Assembly: GCF_008632125.1 (NCBI RefSeq)
Contig: NZ_VWRN01000045.1
Span: 186,001-250,000 of the forward strand
Reading direction: 5' to 3'
Length of the DNA: 64,000 nucleotides
DNA from: Cupriavidus cauae
GTDB taxonomy: Bacteria > Pseudomonadota > Gammaproteobacteria > Burkholderiales > Burkholderiaceae
The notes below the pieces were generated by a model, which saw only the letters and a program-made list of their open reading frames with translations, was not told the origin of the DNA and did no database searches. Position 1 is the stretch's first letter, and each line of letters opens with the position of its first letter. Below, piece after piece: positions 51,424 through 59,121 of the stretch. A program made the position numbers and the translations under genes.

Positions 51424-52341
51424 TCAGCGTGCGAGCCCCCAGCCGGACATCAGCTCGTGCAGGCGGCGCTGCTGGGCCTCGGTCAGCGGCCACGCCGAGG
51501 GCGGCCGTGCGGCGCCGCAGTCGTTGCCCATCAGCCGCAGCGCTGCCTTGACGACCGTGACGTTGGTGCCGTTGTTTTCCTGGGCGCGCAGATCCTCGAA
51601 GGGCAGCATCTCGCCGATCAGGCGCATCGCCAGCGCATGGTTGCCGTCTTCCAGCGCGCGGTGGATCGCCACCGAACGCTCGGGCATCACGTTGATCAGG
51701 CCGGAGGTAAAGCCGCGTGCGCCGACCGCATAGAAGGGCGGCGCCCAGACCTCGGCCAGTCCGCCGACCCAGGCCAGCCCGCGGTCGGCGGTGCGGCGGA
51801 TCGCTTCGGCCAGCATCATCGGCGTTGGCGAGGCCCACTTGACGCCGATGACTTCGGGAATGCGGCACAGCGCTTCGATGGCGGCCAGGCCGATGTTGTC
51901 GTTGCGCAGATAGAGCACCAGCGGCAGGCCCTGGCCGGCCTCGGCGATCTTCTGCACATAGGCGACCACGCCGCGCGGCGCGACAAAGGGATCGGGCGGC
52001 TGATGGACCATCAGCGCGTCGGCGCCGGCTTCGCGGGAGGCGCGGGCCAGCGCGCAGGCTTCGTGGACGCTGCGTCCGACGCCGGCCAGCAGCGGCACCC
52101 GGCCGGCCACGTATTCGGCGGCGACATGGACCATGCGCACCGCCTCCTGCTCCCGCAGGCCGTAGAACTCGCTGGTATTGCCATTGGCGACCAGCACATG
52201 CACGCCGGCGCCGACGGCCCGGTCGACCACGGCCGAAAGCGGTCCGGGCGAGACGGTATCATTCGCGTCGAACGGCGTGACCAGGATTCCGGAAATGCCA
52301 TTGAGCGCCTCGCGCAGCGCGGAACCTTCGAAAGTCGCCAC
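51424..52341 (-). CDS. DapA-family dehydratase/aldolase, probable 2-keto-3-deoxy sugar acid dehydratase
   Basis: A 305-residue TIM-barrel Schiff-base enzyme. GISGILVTPFDAND, ANGNTSEFYGL (the GTT-like site), the Tyr144 of VLYLRND and the Schiff-base Lys168 of VIGVKWASP are present. Followed by a Bug receptor and an alpha-ketoglutaric semialdehyde dehydrogenase-like gene, it fits 5-dehydro-4-deoxyglucarate dehydratase or 2-keto-3-deoxyarabinonate dehydratase rather than lysine biosynthesis. AGGAG lies 5 bases before the GTG at 52341; the ATG eight codons upstream has no such site, so the GTG is preferred. Confidence 0.82.
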   Translation of the reverse strand: MATFEGSALREALNGISGILVTPFDANDTVSPGPLSAVVDRAVGAGVHVLVANGNTSEFYGLREQEAVRMVHVAAEYVAGRVPLLAGVGRSVHEACALARASREAGADALMVHQPPDPFVAPRGVVAYVQKIAEAGQGLPLVLYLRNDNIGLAAIEALCRIPEVIGVKWASPTPMMLAEAIRRTADRGLAWVGGLAEVWAPPFYAVGARGFTSGLINVMPERSVAIHRALEDGNHALAMRLIGEMLPFEDLRAQENNGTNVTVVKAALRLMGNDCGAARPPSAWPLTEAQQRRLHELMSGWGLAR

Positions 52342-52426
52342 TTGAACTCCTGATGGAATGGACATGAGAGGCGCTACTGTAGAAAGCCCCCGCTGCTGCC
52401 GTCCAATCCAAACTGGCGATTACCCA

Positions 52427-52441
52427 ATTCAAGATTTGAAT
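52427..52441. promoter_or_regulatory. LysR-type operator before the lysR start
   Basis: ATTCAA-GAT-TTGAAT is a perfect palindrome that contains the T-N11-A core of LysR-type sites. It ends 1 base before the GTG of the LysR gene and 86 bases before the divergent dehydratase start. Confidence 0.6.
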
Positions 52442-52442
52442 C

Positions 52443-53336
52443 GTGTTCCAGCTATCCCATCTGCGCAGCTTCGTGGCCGTCGCGACCGAATTGCATTTCG
52501 GCCGGGCCGCGGCCTTGCTGAACATGACGCAGCCGCCGCTGACGCGGCATATCCAGCTGCTCGAACATGAGGTCGGGGTGCAATTGCTGGACCGCTCGGG
52601 CGGCGGGGTTCGCCTGACGCCGGCGGGCGCGATCTTCCTGCGCGAGGCCGAGGACATCCTGCGGCGCAGCCAGGCGGCCAAGCTGGCCGCGCGCCGGGCC
52701 ATGCGCGCCGATGCCGGTAGCGTATCGATGGGGTTCATCCCGGCAGCGAGCTTCGCGCTGCTGCCGCAATTGCTGGGCGCGATCCGCGCGAGCCTGCCGG
52801 AGGTCCACGTGTCGCTGCGCGAAATGCAGACCGACGCGCAGCTCGAGGCAATCGCCGCCGATCGCATCGAACTGGGCCTGGTGCGCCCGTTTGCGCCGCG
52901 CAGCTTCGTCGAATCGGCGCCGCTGCTGCGCGAGCCCTTCGTGCTGGCAGCGCCGGTCGGGCATCCGCTGCTGCAGGCCGAGCGCCTGCCGCTGTCCGCG
53001 CTCGAAGGCCAGCCCTTCATCGAGTTCTGCCGCTCCGAATCGCGTTATCTGTACGAGATCGTCGCCGGCCGGCTGCGCGCCGAGGGCGTGGCGCCCGACA
53101 CGGTGCAGACGCTCAGCCATACGCATTCGATCCTGTCGCTGGTCGACGCCGGCATGGGCGTCGCGCTGGTGCCCCAGTCGGCATGGCGCCTCGGCTATGC
53201 CGGCGTGCGCTTTCGGCCGATCGACGACCAGGTCGGGCTCGATGTCGAACTGCATCTCGTTTGGCGAAAGGGCAATCCGCATCGGGTGGCGGCGGCCGTG
53301 CGGGGGGTGCTGGAGCGCAAGTCACCGCCGGGTTGA
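52443..53336 (+). CDS. LysR family transcriptional regulator
   Basis: A 297-residue LysR protein: MFQLSHLRSFVAVATELHFG, RAAALLNMTQPPLTRHIQLLE and VGVQLLDRSGGGVRLTPAG make the helix-turn-helix, followed by a sensor domain with FIPAASFALLPQLL. It starts at GTG with no clear ribosome site because a palindrome abuts the start, which suits autorepression. It is divergent from the dehydratase/Bug/dehydrogenase operon and probably controls it. Confidence 0.92.
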   Translation: MFQLSHLRSFVAVATELHFGRAAALLNMTQPPLTRHIQLLEHEVGVQLLDRSGGGVRLTPAGAIFLREAEDILRRSQAAKLAARRAMRADAGSVSMGFIPAASFALLPQLLGAIRASLPEVHVSLREMQTDAQLEAIAADRIELGLVRPFAPRSFVESAPLLREPFVLAAPVGHPLLQAERLPLSALEGQPFIEFCRSESRYLYEIVAGRLRAEGVAPDTVQTLSHTHSILSLVDAGMGVALVPQSAWRLGYAGVRFRPIDDQVGLDVELHLVWRKGNPHRVAAAVRGVLERKSPPG

Positions 53337-53413
53337 AAAGCAGCGCGTATTGCCGTGACCGCAGAAGTGCGCGGTTGGTACCGATCGGTCTGATGGCTCC
53401 CCAATGTCGCTTT

Positions 53414-53586
53414 ATTGTTCCGATGGATCAGGAACAATGGGTGCGAGTTCCGGTCCTGTCGCCTTACTTCCGTAAAATCAGGAACTAAGAAATATCCGAG
53501 ATCATCTGGCTCATTATTCCTTGTAATTGTGGAACAATGTGCTATATTTTACACATCGGACCATATTGTTCCGTGAATGTCGGAAC
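53414..53586 (+). promoter_or_regulatory. hipBA promoter with four operator repeats about 50 bp apart
   Basis: TTCC-N9-GGAA inverted repeats are centred in 53417-53435 (with wider arms ATTGTTCC and GGAACAAT at 53414-53438), 53467-53485 and 53568-53586, and a fourth with a 10-base spacer lies at 53516-53535; the start-to-start distances are 49-52 bp. TTGTAA (53521-53526)-16-TATATT (53543-53548) is a likely promoter within the third site. The block 53480-53600 is strikingly AT-rich for this window. Cooperative repression by the HipB-like protein is inferred by analogy to the four operators of Escherichia coli hipBA. Confidence 0.75.
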
Positions 53587-53642
53587 TATGAAATGGTGAC
53601 GGCGCGCCTATGTGTGGTCTGCACGGCAACGGAACGTTAATC

Positions 53643-53957
53643 ATGGTGAGAAAACTACCTCTGCCCGACGAGTCCCTAAGCCCGGTCGTGGAAACTCTTG
53701 ACTCGCTCGGTTCGCTGGTGCGCAGCCAGCGCGCACGGGGTCAGTTGCGAATCGACGATGCGGCCGATTTGCTGGGGGTGTCGAAGGACCTGCTGTCCCG
53801 TCTGGAGAACGGCAGGTCCGTCAGCCTGGACAGCCTGATGAAGGTGCTGGACGGTTTGGGCCTGAAGATGCTTGTCGTTCCCAAGGGCGACGCCTTGCTG
53901 GTCGAGGAGCAGCTGGCCGAGCGCGCCGCAAATTCCACTGACAAAGGCAGCGCATGA
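53643..53957 (+). CDS. hipB: HipB-like helix-turn-helix antitoxin
   Basis: A 104-residue XRE-family DNA-binding protein. The helix-turn-helix is at about residues 25-75 (GSLVRSQRARGQLRIDDAAD, LLGVSKDLLSRLENGR), with a short C-terminal strand KMLVVPKGDALL. It represses the operon and neutralises the kinase toxin encoded next; the stop overlaps the hipA start (ATGA). The ATG at 53643 gives the normal length; an in-frame ATG at 53610 is an alternative. Confidence 0.9.
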   Translation: MVRKLPLPDESLSPVVETLDSLGSLVRSQRARGQLRIDDAADLLGVSKDLLSRLENGRSVSLDSLMKVLDGLGLKMLVVPKGDALLVEEQLAERAANSTDKGSA

Positions 53958-55327
53958 CTTACTCACTCCGCGTGGTTTCGCAGCAGGCGACCGTGGGCCG
54001 CCTGACTTACGAGCCCCGCCAAGGCCTGGCTGGCCGTTACGCGTTCGCGTACGACCCAGGCTGGCTTCGCCGCAACGATCGATTTCCGCTTTCCCCGCAC
54101 CTGCCCCTGCGTGGGGAGCCAAGCGATCCCGATACGGTCGCGCGTTTTCTCGCCAATCTGCTGCCCGAGGGCAGGGCGCTGGAGGTCGCCGCTGCGCATC
54201 ATCACATCGCGAAGTCGAATACCTTCGCCCTGATCCGCTTGCTCGGCAAGGAGCCGGTTGGCGCGTTGAGCTTCGTGCCGGAGGACGAGCCCTCCCCGGA
54301 CCCGGCAGAGCAGCACACCGCGTTCATGCCGGAAAAACGCCAGATCTCGCGGGAAGAACTGAATCAGCGCATCGCCGATCGCAATCGCGATGTGCCCTTT
54401 CCTGTCTGGGATGGCAGGGTCAGGCTCTCAGTCGCCGGATTCCAGGACAAATTGCAGGTGCTGGTGGAAGGGGACCGCATTGCGCTGGCGGACGGCCGAC
54501 TCAGTTCTACCCATATCCTGAAGCCGGAGTCCATCAATGCGAAGTGGGAGAGCCTGGTCGCGAACGAACACTATTGCATGAGGCTCGCCGCCGAGATGGG
54601 CCTGCCCGTTGCACCCGTGCAGATATGGCGGATTCCTGCGCCGATACTGCTGATACAGCGTTTCGATCGCGTCGTGACATGGGATGCCGCCGACGGAGAG
54701 ACGGTACGGGATGTGCGACGGTTGCACGTCATCGACGGGTGCCAGGCGATGGACCTGCCCGTGGGCTACAAATACGAGCGCAACTTCGGCAGCACGAAGG
54801 ACGTTATGCATGTCCGGGATGGAGCCAGTTTCGAGAAGCTGTTTGCCCTGAACCGTTTTTTCGCCGTGCCGGCCATGGCGCGCGCGTTCATGTTGCGCTG
54901 GGCGCTGCTCAATGTCCTGCTTGGCAACTGCGACGCGCACGGCAAGAACATCTCGTTTTTTGTCAGCGCGAAGGGCATCAGCCCGGCACCGCTGTACGAC
55001 CTGGTGTCTGTGGGTGTCTATGGCGATGCGGTGGAGCAGGAGCTGGCCATCGCGTATGGCGACGAATTCCAGCTGGAAGCGCTGACGCCGTTCGCGATGG
55101 CGGACTTCGGCAGCCGCATCGGCGTCAAGGCGTCCCTGTTGCAGCGGGAAATGACCCGGATGGCCCAGGCGGCGACCAATCTTGCGCCGAGGCTCGCGGA
55201 ATCGGATACCTATGTTGGGCAGGAGCGTGAACTCGTGCGGCGCATTGCGGAATTTGTGCAAGCGCAGGCGCGGCGCATGGCTCAGATCGCAACGCAAGTA
55301 CGCCGCGTGAAAGCCGACCTCCTCTGA
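53954..55327 (+). CDS. hipA: HipA-like serine/threonine kinase toxin
   Basis: A 457-residue kinase of the HipA family. The N-terminal subdomain ends near residue 110 (PVGALSFVPE); the ATP-binding SVAGFQDK is at 159-166, THILKPE at 187-193, RFDR at 236-239 and the catalytic loop NCDAHGKN at 325-332 with Asp327. Escherichia coli HipA phosphorylates glutamyl-tRNA synthetase and causes persistence; the target here is not known. The gene is coupled to hipB by an ATGA overlap and all key residues are intact, so it should be active. Confidence 0.93.
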   Translation: MTYSLRVVSQQATVGRLTYEPRQGLAGRYAFAYDPGWLRRNDRFPLSPHLPLRGEPSDPDTVARFLANLLPEGRALEVAAAHHHIAKSNTFALIRLLGKEPVGALSFVPEDEPSPDPAEQHTAFMPEKRQISREELNQRIADRNRDVPFPVWDGRVRLSVAGFQDKLQVLVEGDRIALADGRLSSTHILKPESINAKWESLVANEHYCMRLAAEMGLPVAPVQIWRIPAPILLIQRFDRVVTWDAADGETVRDVRRLHVIDGCQAMDLPVGYKYERNFGSTKDVMHVRDGASFEKLFALNRFFAVPAMARAFMLRWALLNVLLGNCDAHGKNISFFVSAKGISPAPLYDLVSVGVYGDAVEQELAIAYGDEFQLEALTPFAMADFGSRIGVKASLLQREMTRMAQAATNLAPRLAESDTYVGQERELVRRIAEFVQAQARRMAQIATQVRRVKADLL

Positions 55328-55348
55328 AACCCGAGCCGGAGTCGTTCT

Positions 55349-55840
55349 TCAGAACACCCCCAGCGCCAGCCCGCCGGCGAGGCCTTCGCCGAGTTCCGCG
55401 CAGCGCGCCAGGTCGTCGGCGCCGATCTGCTTCGGTGCCAGGATGCGCTCCGGCGTCTGCGCATGCGTGCAGACGATCAGCCCGGGCGCCACGGAGCGCA
55501 AACGCCAGCCGGTGGCGATGCGGTCGAGCTGGCGCAGCGCGTTCTGGCCGTCGCTGCCGGCGCAGATCATCGCGGCATAGGGGCGGCCATTGACGCGGTC
55601 GAGCACCGGGTAATAGCAGCGGTCGAAGAAGTCCTTCATCAACCCTGACATCGCGGCCAGGTTCTCCGGCGTCGCGAACAGATAGCCGTCGGCCTTCAGC
55701 ACATCGTCGGGTTGCGCCTCGGTGGCGCGCAGCAGCCTGACCTCGACGTCCGGCTGCGTCCGCGCGGCGTTGGCCGCGGCTTCGGCCATCTGCTGCGTGC
55801 CTCCGGTCATCGTGTGGTAGACGATCAGCAGCGTCTTCAT
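55349..55840 (-). CDS. flavodoxin-like NAD(P)H-dependent oxidoreductase
   Basis: A 163-residue flavodoxin-fold protein. The FMN phosphate loop HTMTGGTQQMA is at residues 9-19, LFATPENLAAMSG contacts the isoalloxazine ring, and CAGSDGQNALRQLD is the third loop. It is probably a small flavoprotein reductase of the WrbA/FMN-reductase type. It converges with hipA (21 bases apart), and its leader contains three 12-bp tandem repeats. The substrate is unknown. Confidence 0.87.
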   Translation of the reverse strand: MKTLLIVYHTMTGGTQQMAEAAANAARTQPDVEVRLLRATEAQPDDVLKADGYLFATPENLAAMSGLMKDFFDRCYYPVLDRVNGRPYAAMICAGSDGQNALRQLDRIATGWRLRSVAPGLIVCTHAQTPERILAPKQIGADDLARCAELGEGLAGGLALGVF

Positions 55841-55848
55841 CGGTGCCT

Positions 55849-55884
55849 GTGTGCGGGTATGTATGCGGGTATGTGTGCCGGTAT
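55849..55884. repeat. 12-bp tandem repeat, three copies
   Basis: Three units of the form GTATGCGGGTAT, each differing by one or two bases, stand directly before the flavodoxin-like gene's start, between it and its upstream neighbour. Confidence 0.85.
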
Positions 55885-55973
55885 GTGGCGGGAATCCATG
55901 CCAGTATGGGTTTCGGTCCGCGATACGAGGGCAATGTAGCACGCCGTCTCCGGCGTGCCGTGCCGCGCGAACG

Positions 55974-56897
55974 TCAGCGCGACGATGGCGCCTCGGCCGC
56001 CCCTCCGACGGGAAAGGCGGACTGCGCGACCTGGCGGAAGTGCCGTCCCGCCGGGGTCTCGGTTTCGTCGCAATAGGCCAGTGCCAGCCCGATGGCTGCG
56101 GCACCGGGCATGTCGTCCACCGGAATACACACCAGCCGCTCGTTGGCGAAGCGATGCATGATCGACGGCACCAGTGCGATGCCAAGCCCGCTCTCCACCA
56201 GCGCCATCACGGTCTGGATCTGCGTCGCGATCTGCGCGATGCGGGGCTGGAAGCCGCCCAGCTGGCAGGCCGTCATCGCCGCCGCGTGCAGCCCCGAGGC
56301 TTCCTCGCGCGCGTACATCACGAACCGTTCGCCGGCCAGCTCGGACAGCGACAGCGATCGGTGCCCGGCCAGCGGATGATGGCGCGGCAGCGCGGCGACG
56401 AAGCAGTCGTGCTCCAGCGGAGCCAGCGTGATCCTGCCGGCCTGCAGCAGCGGGATGCGCACCAGGCCGACGTCCAGCGCCTCGTCCTCGAGCTGTTTGA
56501 CGATCGACGCCGAGGTGGCCTCCTTCAGCGTCAGTTCCACCGCGGGATACTCGGCACGAAAGTGCGACACCAGTTGCGGCAGCAGGTGATAGGTGGTGGA
56601 GCCGACGAAACCGATACGCAGCGTCCCACCCATGCCGCTGGCCGCGGCGTGCGCGGCCTCGCGGAAATGGCCGGCATGGAACAGGATGCGCCGCGCCTCG
56701 GCGAGCGCCGCATGGCCGCTCGGCGTCAGCGTGACACCGCGCGTCTCGCGCACGAACAATTGCGTTTCCAGTTCCTGTTCCAGTTTCTGGATCGAAACGG
56801 TCAGCGCGGGCTGCGCGATATGCAGCCGTTCGGCGGCGCGGCGAAAGTTCAGCGTTTCCGCGAGAACGACGAAATGCCGGATGCGTCGGAAATCCAT
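55974..56897 (-). CDS. LysR family transcriptional regulator
   Basis: A 307-residue LysR protein: MDFRRIRHFVVLAETLNFRR, AAERLHIAQPALTVSIQKLE and LETQLFVRETRGVTLTPSG form the helix-turn-helix, followed by the sensor domain (RIGFVGSTTYHLLPQLV). The ATG at 56897 matches the family start; 12 upstream in-frame codons have no similarity. It lies downstream of the Bug and enoyl-CoA hydratase genes in one orientation and probably controls them and the divergent CoA-transferase operon, whose shared region holds two ATA-N9-TAT sites. Confidence 0.92.
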   Translation of the reverse strand: MDFRRIRHFVVLAETLNFRRAAERLHIAQPALTVSIQKLEQELETQLFVRETRGVTLTPSGHAALAEARRILFHAGHFREAAHAAASGMGGTLRIGFVGSTTYHLLPQLVSHFRAEYPAVELTLKEATSASIVKQLEDEALDVGLVRIPLLQAGRITLAPLEHDCFVAALPRHHPLAGHRSLSLSELAGERFVMYAREEASGLHAAAMTACQLGGFQPRIAQIATQIQTVMALVESGLGIALVPSIMHRFANERLVCIPVDDMPGAAAIGLALAYCDETETPAGRHFRQVAQSAFPVGGAAEAPSSR

Positions 56898-56965
56898 GGG
56901 GCAGGGCGGCGCGCGGGGAGTGGCGAAGCCCACATCTTACCGATCGCCGCTGCCGCGCCCGCCGC

Positions 56966-57760
56966 TCAGCTTCGGGACGCCGGTTTCCGTTTCTCGAGGA
57001 AGGCCGTCACCGCCTGCCGGTGCTCCTCGGTCTGGTGGCACATCGCCTGGAAGGTCGCGGACATTTCCAGCAGCGTGTCGAGCCGCGTGTGCATCCCCTC
57101 GCGCAGCAGCCGTTTGGCCAGGCGCACCGCTTGCGGCGGATTGGCGGCAATCGCCTCGGCCAGCCGCATCGCGGTCGGCAGCAACTGGTCGGCCGGCACC
57201 ACCTGGGATACCAGGTTCCATTCCAGCGCCCGCGCGGCATCGATCGGCAGGCCGGTGAAGATCATTTCGGCGGCGCGCGACAGGCCGACGATGCGCGGCA
57301 GCAGCCAGGCGCCGCCATCGCCGGGAATGATGCCCAGCCGCACGAAGCTCTCGGCGAATTGCGCGGTCTCGGATGCAATGCGCAGATCGCACATGCAGGC
57401 CAGGTCCAGTCCGGCGCCCATGGCCGGGCCGTTGACCGCGGCAATCACCGGCACCTCCAGATTGAACAGCGCCAGCGGCAGCCGCTGGATGCCGCGGCGA
57501 TAGTCGCGCCGGATCTCCATGCCGGGCACCGTGCCCGACGCCTGGCGCTCCATGTCGCGGATGTCGCCGCCGGTCGAGAACACGGTGCCGGCGCCGGTCA
57601 GGATCACCGCGCGCACCGAGTCGTCGCCATCGATGCGGTCCACCGCTGCCACCAGTTCGGCCACCGCGGTGTTGCCGGTCAGCGGATTGCGGCGTGCGGG
57701 CTCGTTCAGGGTAAGGGTCACGATATGACCCTGCTGCGCATAGTCCAGGAACTGGCTCAT
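56966..57760 (-). CDS. enoyl-CoA hydratase/isomerase family protein
   Basis: A 264-residue crotonase-fold protein. The oxyanion-hole segments TGAGTVFSTGGDIRDM and NGPAMGAGLDLACMCD are clear; in the active-site stretch FVRLGIIPGDGGAWLLPRI an Asp stands where classical hydratases have the second Glu. It hydrates or isomerises an enoyl-CoA. GAGGA precedes the ATG. It lies between a Bug gene and a LysR gene and faces, across the divergent region, a CoA transferase with MaoC and two acyl-CoA dehydrogenases, so it is probably part of one beta-oxidation-like route. Confidence 0.9.
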   Translation of the reverse strand: MSQFLDYAQQGHIVTLTLNEPARRNPLTGNTAVAELVAAVDRIDGDDSVRAVILTGAGTVFSTGGDIRDMERQASGTVPGMEIRRDYRRGIQRLPLALFNLEVPVIAAVNGPAMGAGLDLACMCDLRIASETAQFAESFVRLGIIPGDGGAWLLPRIVGLSRAAEMIFTGLPIDAARALEWNLVSQVVPADQLLPTAMRLAEAIAANPPQAVRLAKRLLREGMHTRLDTLLEMSATFQAMCHQTEEHRQAVTAFLEKRKPASRS

Positions 57761-57845
57761 GGTCGTCCTCGTTCGGTGGGTTGCCGCCGGCGGTCGCCGT
57801 CGCCGTGGTTGTCGTCGTCGGTGTTGGTGTCGTTGTCGGTCCGCG

Positions 57846-58826
57846 CTATTGCTTCGGAATGCCGGCCCGCGTCGCCGCGTCCGACCATTTGCGGATCTCC
57901 GCCAGCTGGAAGCGCCGCAGCTCGGCGGCGTTGCCGGTGAAGACATCCCAGTTGGTGCGGGCGAAGAACTCGGCGGTCTCCGGCGCGGCGTTGATTTCCA
58001 GCAGCAGCTTCTCCAGCTTCTCGACCACCGGGCGCGGCGTCTTCGCCGGCGCGAAGGCCGCGGTCCAGTTGACCATGAAATAGCCGGGGAAACCGCTCTC
58101 CTGCAGCGTAGGCGTATTCGGCTGCGTGGCCAGCCGTTTTTCGCTGGTCACGGCCAGCAGCCGCAGCTTGCCCGCCTGCAGCAGCGGCAGCACCGCGCCA
58201 TAGTCGGCGAAGGCGAAATCGACCTGGCCCGCGGCGACGTCGGTCAGCGCCGGCGCCGCGCCCTTGTAGGGGACGTGGTTGGCCTTGATTTGCCCCTGCG
58301 TCAGGAACAGTTCCGTCGCGATCTGATAGGACGCGCTGCCGGCGCCGTAATTGAGCTTGCCCGGCTGCTGGCGGGCATGCGCGACCAGTTCGGCCACCGT
58401 ATGGAACGGTGAGGCCGGATTGACCACCAGCGCCATCGCGCCCACGCCGAGCCGTGCGATCGGCGCCAGTTCCACGACCGGATCGTAGGGCAGCTGGCGG
58501 AACATCGCGACATTGGTCGCCACCGGCGAATTGCTGGCCAGCAGCAGCGTGTAGCCGTCAGGCTCGGCGCGGGTCACGGTCTGCACCGCGATGAAGCTGT
58601 TGCCGCCGGGCCGGTTCTCGACCACCACCGACTGGCCGGTCTTTTCCTCGAGCTTGCGGGCCACGTAGCGGGCGGTGGAATCGGTGCCGCTGCCCGGCGG
58701 AAACGACACGACGAGACGGATCGGCCGGTTCGGGTAGTCGGCTCGCGCCGGCGCGGCAACGCTCAGCGAAAGCGCGGCGAGGCAGAGGGCGGCGGCCAGC
58801 AGCCGGCCCGGGCGGGTCATCAGCAT
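57846..58826 (-). CDS. Bug/TctC family tripartite tricarboxylate transporter substrate-binding protein
   Basis: A 326-residue periplasmic receptor. Signal peptide (RPGRLLAAALCLAALSLSVA, cleavage near ARA), then YPNRPIRLVVSFPPGSGTDS, VENRPGGNSFIAVQ and AEPDGYTLLL. TGGAGAG lies 6 bases before the ATG at 58826. It begins the minus-strand unit Bug, enoyl-CoA hydratase, LysR and is divergent from the CoA-transferase operon, so it likely binds the acid that the transferase activates. Confidence 0.93.
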   Translation of the reverse strand: MLMTRPGRLLAAALCLAALSLSVAAPARADYPNRPIRLVVSFPPGSGTDSTARYVARKLEEKTGQSVVVENRPGGNSFIAVQTVTRAEPDGYTLLLASNSPVATNVAMFRQLPYDPVVELAPIARLGVGAMALVVNPASPFHTVAELVAHARQQPGKLNYGAGSASYQIATELFLTQGQIKANHVPYKGAAPALTDVAAGQVDFAFADYGAVLPLLQAGKLRLLAVTSEKRLATQPNTPTLQESGFPGYFMVNWTAAFAPAKTPRPVVEKLEKLLLEINAAPETAEFFARTNWDVFTGNAAELRRFQLAEIRKWSDAATRAGIPKQ

Positions 58827-58923
58827 GTCTCTCTCCAGTCGGCGCCCCGTCATGGCTGCGAGGCTCGAGCGCAAGGCTAAGAGACACTTCCGCGGCGTGT
58901 CCAATATGAATTCGGCGCGAGGC

Positions 58924-58996
58924 GATATACAAAACTTATCGCTGCGTCGCCCATCTCGGCGCTCCTACGGGCCCACTGCGATAAACGATCGCTATC
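58924..58996. promoter_or_regulatory. two LysR-type boxes (ATA-N9-TAT) in the divergent region
   Basis: GATA-N9-TATC occurs at 58924-58940 (with wider arms GCGATA and TATCGC, 58922-58942) and at 58980-58996, 56 bp apart, in the 295-bp region between the Bug and CoA-transferase genes. Each contains the T-N11-A core of LysR sites. The LysR protein encoded at 55974-56897 is the candidate binder. Confidence 0.55.
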
Positions 58997-59070
58997 AATC
59001 GATGGCGATTCGATATTGGACGCCGCGCGTACGCCTTCACTACGCTTGCCGCATTCGCATCCCCGATCGC

Positions 59071-59103
59071 AGCGCAATCGCAGCGCAATCGCAGCGCAAT
59101 CGC
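59071..59103. repeat. 11-bp tandem repeat, three copies, before a CoA-transferase gene
   Basis: Three perfect units of AGCGCAATCGC stand 8 bases before the AGGAG of the following gene; the bases just upstream look like a decayed fourth unit. Confidence 0.9.
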
Positions 59104-59121
59104 AGCCACAGGAGACCACCG

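Noticed and set aside
51424..52341. Lysine-biosynthesis dihydrodipicolinate synthase (dapA)
   Set aside because: The fold and the Schiff-base lysine fit the whole superfamily, but the neighbours are a Bug receptor, a semialdehyde dehydrogenase and a LysR gene, which point to sugar-acid catabolism.
57761..57845. Possible short gene in the GTC-rich stretch before the enoyl-CoA hydratase gene
   Set aside because: The stretch is a degenerate trinucleotide-like repeat without start site or coding character; it is simply the gap between the Bug and hydratase genes.
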